This document shows, piece by piece, positions 56,936-64,000 of a stretch of DNA of 64,000 nt; position 1 is the stretch's first letter, and each line of letters opens with the position of its first letter. A program made the position numbers and the translations under genes. The notes below the pieces were generated by a model that saw only the letters and a program-made list of their open reading frames with translations, searched no databases and was not told the origin of the DNA. The DNA is from Gymnothorax reevesii (lineage: Eukaryota; Chordata; Actinopteri; Anguilliformes; Muraenidae): NCBI GenBank assembly GCA_029721435.1, contig CM056587.1, positions 1,005,001-1,069,000 on the forward strand, in the 5' to 3' direction.

Positions 56936-58530
56936 ACATAACATAAATGGCGAGAACAGGCCATTCAGCCCAACTACGCACGCCTGTTTCTTTATACTAT
57001 TGTGAATATATCCCTTCAGATACTCACTGACTCAATGGTATCTAGTTTTAAGTCAAGCCTGCTCTTGAAAATCCCCAAGGTCTCTGCCTCAACAATATGG
57101 TCAGGTAAGCTATTCCGCATCGAAATTACTCTTTGGGTGAAGAAATATTTCCAAATATCAGAGCTAAATTTACCTTCGGTCAACTTCCATTTGTGACCCC
57201 AAGTTCTACTCACAACACTTGGTCGAAGGAATCCTACATAGTTCACTTTGTTCGTTCCTTTAACATATTTAAAGACCTTAATCAGATCACCCCTTAGTCT
57301 CCTTTTCCTAAGACTAAAGAGATTAAGGATCTTCAGCTCTTCTCATAGCTTTCATCTTTTATACCTGGAATTAGCTTAGTGGCTCTTCTCTGAACTTTCT
57401 CTAAAGCCTCTATATCTTTCTTAAAGTATGGTCCCCAGAACTGTACACAATACTGCAGATGTGGTCTGATGAATGTGTTGTACAAAAGAAGCATCACCTC
57501 CTTAGATTTGTACTCAATACTTTTGGCAATGTATCCCAGCATACGAGTGGCTTTTTTAACTGCTACGGCACAATGGCAAGAGCCTGTGAGGGTTTAGTCA
57601 ACAATCACTGCCTTTCTCGCGTGGAGCACACGAGATGAAGTAATCCCATGAAGTAATCCCGTCTAATGTTTTCATTACATACATGTACAACTTTTACATT
57701 TTGCCACATTAAATTTAATTTGCCACATTTCTGCCCAGTTCTGGATTGTATCCAAATCATCCTGAACCACTTTTGTGGACCCTAAACTATTTGCTAAACC
57801 CGCCAATTTAGTATCATCTGCAAATTTAACTAATCTGCTATCATATTCCTGTCATGGTCATTAATGTAGATGAGGAACAGCAAGGGTCCCAACACCGATG
57901 CCTGGGGGACGCCACTCCCCACCATACCTAGCTCAGACGAGATACCACTGACCACCATTCTTTGTGCTCTGTCCTGTAACCAGTTTTGAATCCACTCTAG
58001 AATACCTCCTGTAACTCCAACGGAGCTCATTTTAAAAATTAGTCTCTTATGCAGTACTGCATCAAATGCTTTCTGGAAATCCAAGTATATAATGTCATAA
58101 GCCCTGCTCTGGTCATAAGTCTTAGTGGCCTCTTCAAAAAATTCCAGAGGGTTTATCAGGCATGACCTTCCCTTGCAGAAACCATGTTGGCTATCCCACA
58201 AGATACTGTTCCGTTCAAGAAATAAGTCCAGCTCATCTTTTATGATAGATTCCAATGTTTTGCACGCAATGCAAGTTAAACTGACTGGCCTGTATTTTCC
58301 TGGCTCGGTGCAGTCGCCTTTCTTATATATTGGTATTATATTGCCCTGTTTTCAATCATTTGGTATTTCCCCAGTTTCTAAAGACAGTCTGAAGATGGTG
58401 GATAGTGGCTTAAAGATGAACTCACTAACTTCCCTGAGTACATCTTTCGCATCCCTGAGCTTGATGTTCTTCAGCACCATTGACAGTGAAGTGCTCTCTC
58501 AGATCCTCATCCTGAAGCAGAGCTGATGCA
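56936..58530 (-). pseudogene. CR1-like LINE, second copy (antisense, 5'-truncated)
   Basis: Minus-strand frames give a thumb-to-tail order matching the 16.7 kb copy: [66 protein letters not shown], then [20 protein letters not shown] and [20 protein letters not shown]. The active-site FADD region follows a stop (...NMIAD*). The 3' end carries GGCTGAATGGCCTGTTCTCG and ATAACAT repeats. Frame breaks inactivate it. Because its 3' part is uninterrupted, it shows the empty site for the insertions in the first copy. Confidence 0.9.
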
Positions 58531-60454
58531 GGTTTTTCCCCCCACTAATAGGCTGCTTATTCAGGGTGAAGTTCAAGGGAGTTTCCTGCAAAGATTACAT
58601 CATTTCCTGTCAAGCACTACTGTCTTTGGCCCACTGAAGAGCGTCTCCATATCACAATGACACCCAGCCCTGCAGATGGGGAAGGTAATGACCTTAAGTG
58701 GCAGTGATATGTGGGAGTACATAAATGTTGGGAAGAGTACAAGTGCAGTAAAAAAAAAAAAAAAAAAAGTTGCCTCACAAGACGGTGTTTATAGTCCAAC
58801 ACCACTGATGAGGGGTCACAGTAGGCTGCTGTCCTGGCCCATTACCTCAACTCAACCGTAACGGTTTGCGGGAATGTGGATGTCAGCTGAAACTGAAAGA
58901 TAAGAGGGGAAGAACATGAAAGCATCAGACACTGACCTTTGCTCCACCCCCTGGTTAACTACCAAACCCTGACCACAGTCTCCGCACTAACAGCTTCATT
59001 CCCACTGTCAGAAGGTCACAATCACTCAAGTGAGAGAACAGGGTCACCCATCCTCCGGATTAGGCACCCTAAATACAGGTCAATTTGACTGCCAAATACT
59101 AGCATTGATAAAAAAAAAAACATTACATCACGGCCAGAGGGCTTGCTGGATAAACAGTCTGTGACTCGACTGACTCGCAGGTACGCACACAGATTGACAG
59201 AGGCAGACAAACAGACCAACAGTCAGAGATGCCTGCTCAGCAATCAAAATTGTATGGAAATTAACACTGGCTCACAGGCTGTGAATCCTGGGCAAAGACA
59301 CAATGGTGGAGTCCATTTGCTCTCTTGTCCAGGCATGACTTCCCCAGGTAGCGAGGACAGCCTCAGTGAGCCCCTGTAAGCACTGTTAAGCCCTTCATGA
59401 CCCTCTTGAGTAGGAAGTGTACAGGCTCACCCCAAACTGCACTTTGGGCACAGTTCCTGTTGCTGCTACAGGACACACCACAGAGGGGCTGATCATATAC
59501 GGTCAGGAACTGGGGGTTTCTGGGACTAAGAGATTCCTCCAATCAGCTCTTCAGAAACTCAGATCCTCTTCCTATATTGCTATTCCTTGTTGCTCATATG
59601 GTCAACTCAGTTCTATTTTGAGAGCAGCGTAGAATATGCAGTCTCAGCTCCCAAAACTTGCATGATCATACCCCTCTACAGGAAACAACAGGACAAGACT
59701 GCAGCCATCGGCCGCTTATCAATCGCCTTTCTTTTGTTTGTAGCTCACTTGATTTTTCCAGATTCCTGAGACCAAAAAGACTGGTCATTAGAAGAAGAAA
59801 AAAAAAAAAACACTGATGAGCAAGAGCCCCAGTGCACCCATGATCCTCATATCAACGCTCACATGAAAATGTAGCCAAACCCGGCTTAACAAGGATCGCA
59901 GTCACATCTCGACTGGGAAGCAAGGGGATACTACTGAGTCAGTTAATTATCGCTGTGAGTCTGTCTGTCATGTTCTGGCAAATACAGCCATTCCAGAATG
60001 AAAACTATCTGACCTTCAATCATCTCGTATCTACTGTTTGAGTTATTCAACAATCCCAGGGAAAGCACGCCTGGTCCTGAAGATCCTTTTGCAGGAATAG
60101 CCCAACTTACTTCGACAAAACTGCATTAAGCACCTTCACCCATTAACCAAGAGCTCAGTGGCAGAGACTTCCAGCAGAGCCCATGGCTGTGGCAGGACGA
60201 GAGGCTGGGAAACTCTGCTGGGGTGTGCAGTGCACAGACTCAGTGTAGAAACTACCATCAGACGCCCTGAAAACGCCGGAGATGCAACACAAGCTGCTGA
60301 CATTGTCAAGCAATATCCCCCGCAACTGGCATTGCATTTTTGAAGAGAGAATGTTTATATGCATTTAGATTTCTAAAGAACTGTACTAATTGCAAAGCTG
60401 TTAATATCCTTGCATAAAACATAGGCCGGAGAGTATGCATTAGAAAACTCGGAA
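58531..60454. other. Upstream intron, nothing recognised
   Basis: Poly-A runs near 58750 and 59800. No exon-like frame with splice signals and no paired termini recognised. Confidence 0.5.
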
Positions 60455-60760
60455 ACCTATACCAAATTGTTGTCATGACGCACCTTTATGCGTTTTCACA
60501 CCTTGATGCCAAATACGATCGCAATCGGACGATTATTTTCAAAAGTTACAGCCCGGACACGAGACATTACAGATTTCCAACAAATTTGTCCCTTTTTGCC
60601 CGGAAAACGTGAGAAATTACAAAATTATTTTCAAAATAGTTTTTCATGACACACCTTCATGTGGTTTTACACCTCGATGCCAAATATGATCGCAATCGGA
60701 TGATTAGTTTCAAAGTGATAGCCCGGACACGACACATTACAGATTTCCCAGAAATGCAAT
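60455..60760. repeat. Non-coding tandem repeat of about 175 bp (two units)
   Basis: Two units share TCATGACGCACCTTTATG/TCATGACACACCTTCATG, GATGCCAAATA(C/T)GATCGC, AATCGGA(C/T)GATTA and GCCCGGACACGA. Resembles the modular repeat at 47.7-48.3 kb in organisation but not in sequence. Confidence 0.7.
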
Positions 60761-61189
60761 GTTGTTGCGGGGGATTATAATTAAATGCAGACGCAAACGC
60801 AGGCAGCGCAGCAGCAGAATTCTGAGATGGCGTGAGGAGTGAGGTGCTGAAACCGCCCGGGAGAGGAGGTCCTCGGAGATGAACACAGGGATAGTGTCAC
60901 TCCAACAGTGCCCTGACCACACGACTCCCAAACTCAAACCCCCCCAGCCCCTCCACCTCACCTAAACTGGAGCCCATGCTGAAAAAGCCGATGCTGAACG
61001 CCGAGAGAACCCCACAACCCTTAACGAAGTATTAATTAATCACAGCATACACCTATAGCAAGGCACAGCTCACTGCGCCAAGGTCAAAATTCAAATCCTC
61101 GAATGACCCTTACCCTGCAAACCTAACTTTCACCAGGAATGCGCACACCAACCACACACATTTTTAGCTGCTGTGGTCAGTACACTGGT
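60761..61189. other. Nothing recognised
   Basis: GC-richer patch (60780-60960) without a supported exon. Confidence 0.45.
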
Positions 61190-62705
61190 GCACTCTTCTC
61201 AGCTGCTTTTAGTCAGAACTGCATCATCCCTGAATCTGTCTGAGACGATACGGAGTCTCTTCGCTCATGGTTTCACAACACCTGCCAAACTGCCATAGAC
61301 CTCGCAGCTCCATTAAAGACCAGGCAGCATCAAGGCAAATCAGAGCCTTGGCTGAATGAAACAACCCGTACAGCCAGACAGGAGTGTCGTAGAGCTGAGG
61401 GCGAGTGGAAAAAGGACAAACTGCAAGTGTCATTTCAAATGATGAGGGACTGCTGGCCTCGTTACCAATCAACTGTCAAAGAGGCTAAGAGAAAATATTT
61501 CTCAGACATGATTCTGTTAGACTGCCATAAGCCTTGTGTGTTGTTTAAAGTGATGGACTCAGCTCTGAATGCTCCAGACTGTTGGAGTTGAGGCCTCCCC
61601 TGCTGTGTGTGAAAACTTTCTTCACTTCTTCATTGACAAAGTCACTTCTACTAGAGCACTTATTTAATCTCCTGCTAATGACTCTTCAGTGTCTGACCCC
61701 TGCTCTGCTGTGTTTGACTCCTTCGAGCCTGTGACTCTGTCCTTTGTGCAGGACATTGTGGGTCATCTGAAACCATCAGGTTCTCCAAATGATGCTGTCC
61801 CTCCCCGTCTTTTCAAGGTTTTCCCCACTGTTGGGCCATCTAATCTTACAGCAGTCTGTCCTCAGGAGTGGTCCCTGGAAATTTTAAACATGCCGTTGTG
61901 CAGCCCTTGATTAAAAAACCTGGGTTGGATCCTACCGTTGTAGCTAATTTCAGGCCAATCTCTAAATTGCCTTTCTTTTCAAAAATTTTAGAGAAGATTG
62001 CCCACTCTCAGCTCACACACTTTTTTTAATGAACAAGATAGTCTTGAAATTTTCCAATCCGGTTTTAAAACATTGTATAGCACAGAATTGGCACATTTAA
62101 GAGTTTTTAATGATATCTTTTTAGCTACAGATTCTGATAAATGCGTTATCCTAATGCGTTTAGATTTGACTGCAGCCTTTGACACAATGGACCATGAAAT
62201 CCTGATTGCTCGTTTAAAGCAGTGGGTGGGCATCAGTGGCACTGCACATGATTGGTTCAGGGGCTTCCTGTCACATCGGACGTTCTGTGTCAGCCTCGGT
62301 GAGACCATGTCCTCCTCTGCTCCTCTCTCACGTGGGGTCCCACAGGGCTCTGTGCTAGGCCCTCTTTTATTCTCTCTGTATCTCCTCCCACTTGGTTCCA
62401 TTCTCAGGAAACATGGCATTTCATTTCACTGTTATGCAGATGACAGTCAGATCTATGTGCCCCTTAAAAAGGCAGACTCCCTCTCTGTTAAGCCACTGCT
62501 AAAGTGTACAGTGACCAGAAAGCCTGGATGGCTTTGACAGCCAGATTAAAGCTGTGGTGAAATCCAGTTTCTTCCAGCCAAGGCAGCTGGCAAAAGTAAA
62601 ACCAGTCCATCAGAGACAGCACTTTGAGACAGTCATCCCCACCTTTGTGACACTCTGCTGGATCACTGCAGTGCTCTTTATATGGGGGTTAGTGGGTCCT
62701 CCAAA
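61190..62705 (+). pseudogene. L2-like LINE, linker and reverse transcriptase, decayed
   Basis: From the left: linker block (EPWLNETTRTARQECRRAEG, KRKYFSDM), then SFVQDIVGHLKPSGSPNDAV, then a longer frame at 61998-62537 with LDLTAAFDTMDHEILIARLK, RGVPQGSVLGPLLFSLYLLP and the catalytic CYADDSQIYVPL. A deletion removes most of the post-palm region; the extreme 3' part (QIKAVVKSSFF, ALYMGVSGSS-like) follows to about 62705. Several stops. Same clade as the split copy at 1.2-3.2 kb. Confidence 0.9.
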
Positions 62706-63744
62706 GGGGGTCTTATTTCTCCAAGTATGAGTAATTGTTCCAAGTTTGATTGTGTTGCATTTTCAAGTTCTTTGAATAAGCTTTCATTTGAGGCCAACTT
62801 TTAGAAAATCAAAACAGGCCCACATGGTCAAAATGAGGGTCAAAAAGTGCACCGTTTCAGTAATTAGCTGAAAAGGGGTTAATGTTTCTCCAAATTGGAT
62901 GAAGATAGAAAGATGTTTTTACCTTCATTTGAAACTCCGTCAGGTATACTATCAACAATGAAAACAGCAAAGGGGACATTCAAAGGATACTTCCATAATA
63001 TTTCATTTGAAATCGACATGTTTAGCACCAAATTTCAATGCTTAGGGGTTAATTGCAAAGCACTCAAAGGGTTAATCACTATATTAAAAGGTTTGTTTCA
63101 GACTATAAAACAGAATAAACATATGCTGAAAGAATGAAATTTGTATCCTTATTAGTTCATTGGTTATAACACTTTGAAAATGGTCACAAACTGACCAGAG
63201 GGTTAACGTGGGCCACGCCCCCCTTTTCAGGGGCCCATAAAGTGAGAACGGAACGAGATATCAACTTGAAACCACCTGCAATTTAATTTGCTCATCACAG
63301 GCAACAAAATATTACCAATTGAAGCATTTCTGAGACCATCAAGATGGAAGCTTGGGTGATTTCATATGGAATGACCCTCCTGCCTCACTTCAGAGGAGTT
63401 AATTCAAGTCCTCAAAGGATACCCAGAAGAATCCAGAAAGTAAAATTCCTTCCACCTTTTTCCCCACTCGTGAGAAATGCCAACAAGTTTACCTCCTCTA
63501 GATGCGGAAGTGATTTGCAAATTAGCAAATTCTGGTGCTTGGAAGAAAATATTAGAGGGCTTTTATTTCCAGAACATTGATTCCCACCTCCGTACAGTTC
63601 TAGAGCCAGAAAATTTAGCTTGCACTGATCCAGCAAGTTGTTACAAGCAGAATCAAACCCTTTGGAGAATGGAAGGTGCCATGAACCCGGATACCGCTGA
63701 CTTGTCAGCACCAATCACAGGACTGTGCCTCTTTTTTAGGGTTT
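62706..63744. other. No gene recognised; lone AGGGTCATTCC-type end
   Basis: TCATATGGAATGACCCTCC at 63362-63380 resembles one terminus of the elements at 35.6 and 39.7 kb, but no partner was found. The rest is AT-rich. Confidence 0.45.
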
Positions 63745-63900
63745 AGATCAAAGGCACAGCGGTCAGCACTGCGACCTCACAGCAAGAAGGTTGTGGGTTC
63801 AAATCCAGCCTGAGGCCTTTCTGTGTGGAGTTTGCATGTTCTCCCCATGTGGGTTATCTGCGGGTACCAGTTTCCCCCACAAAAACATGCAACACAGAAC
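63745..63900 (+). repeat. SINE-like dispersed element
   Basis: GCGGTCAGCACTGCGACCTC, ACAGCAAGAAGGTTGTGGGT and a polymerase III B-box-like GGTTCAAATCC (63796-63806), followed by TTTGCATGTTCTCCCCATGT, form a repeat pattern common in fish. It is 5'-degraded and the tail is unclear. Confidence 0.7.
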
Positions 63901-64000
63901 CAAAAAACTGACTTTAGAAATGGAGTTATTCCCTGGGCTGCCCACTGCCAAATAAGTAATAAGTAATAAGTAAGCCTGTATGAGCCTAGTGGCCCATCGG

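Noticed and set aside
54000..64000. Signal-anchor exon of mgat4a (MRLRNG... type start)
   Set aside because: No minus-strand frame with a start, a hydrophobic anchor and a donor in the right phase was seen.

Overview
The window looks like ray-finned fish (probably teleost) nuclear DNA. It has one large spliced vertebrate gene on the minus strand, and its introns and flanks are packed with fish-type repeats: many Tc1-like elements, hAT and other small inverted-repeat elements, CR1-like and L2-like LINEs, a Penelope-like element with a GIY-YIG domain, a Gmr1-type LTR retrotransposon, and long CA microsatellites. There are no bacterial-type operons, CRISPR arrays or prophages. I found no convincing tRNA or rRNA gene.

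The host gene is mgat4a, encoding alpha-1,3-mannosyl-glycoprotein 4-beta-N-acetylglucosaminyltransferase A, a Golgi N-glycan branching enzyme of family GT54. Eleven consecutive coding exons run right to left from 53987 to 11879. All have GT-AG introns, and the reading frame stays open across every junction, giving about 435 codons. Exons for the N-terminal signal anchor (above 53987) and for the last part of the C-terminal domain (below 11879) were not found, so they probably lie outside the window.

Layout. 1-11.9 kb lies beyond the last recognised exon: a CA array, an L2-like LINE split by a Tc1-like element, a TA-flanked MITE, telomere-like repeats, a Penelope-like element split by a solo LTR, and two degraded THAP-domain remnants. 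11.9-22.5 kb has exons XI to VII, a 1 kb compound CA satellite, and a CR1-like LINE carrying a chain of nested insertions. 22.5-32 kb holds one intron with a 6.07 kb LTR retrotransposon whose two LTRs look identical and whose integrase lies upstream of the reverse transcriptase (Gmr1-type order), then a 32-bp minisatellite, then exon VI with a 73-bp minisatellite at its acceptor. 32-54 kb has exons V to I among nested DNA transposons. 54-64 kb is upstream intron with a minisatellite that resembles the exon I acceptor, a second CR1-like copy, a second L2-like copy and a SINE-like element.

The only gene with a cellular role is mgat4a. Everything else is mobile or tandem-repeat DNA, and nearly all of it is decayed. 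The LTR retrotransposon is the most intact element; it has a full-length pol but a broken gag. The most unusual signals are its domain order, the multi-level nesting that can be resolved from protein or empty-site continuity, and the tandem arrays next to mgat4a 3' splice sites.
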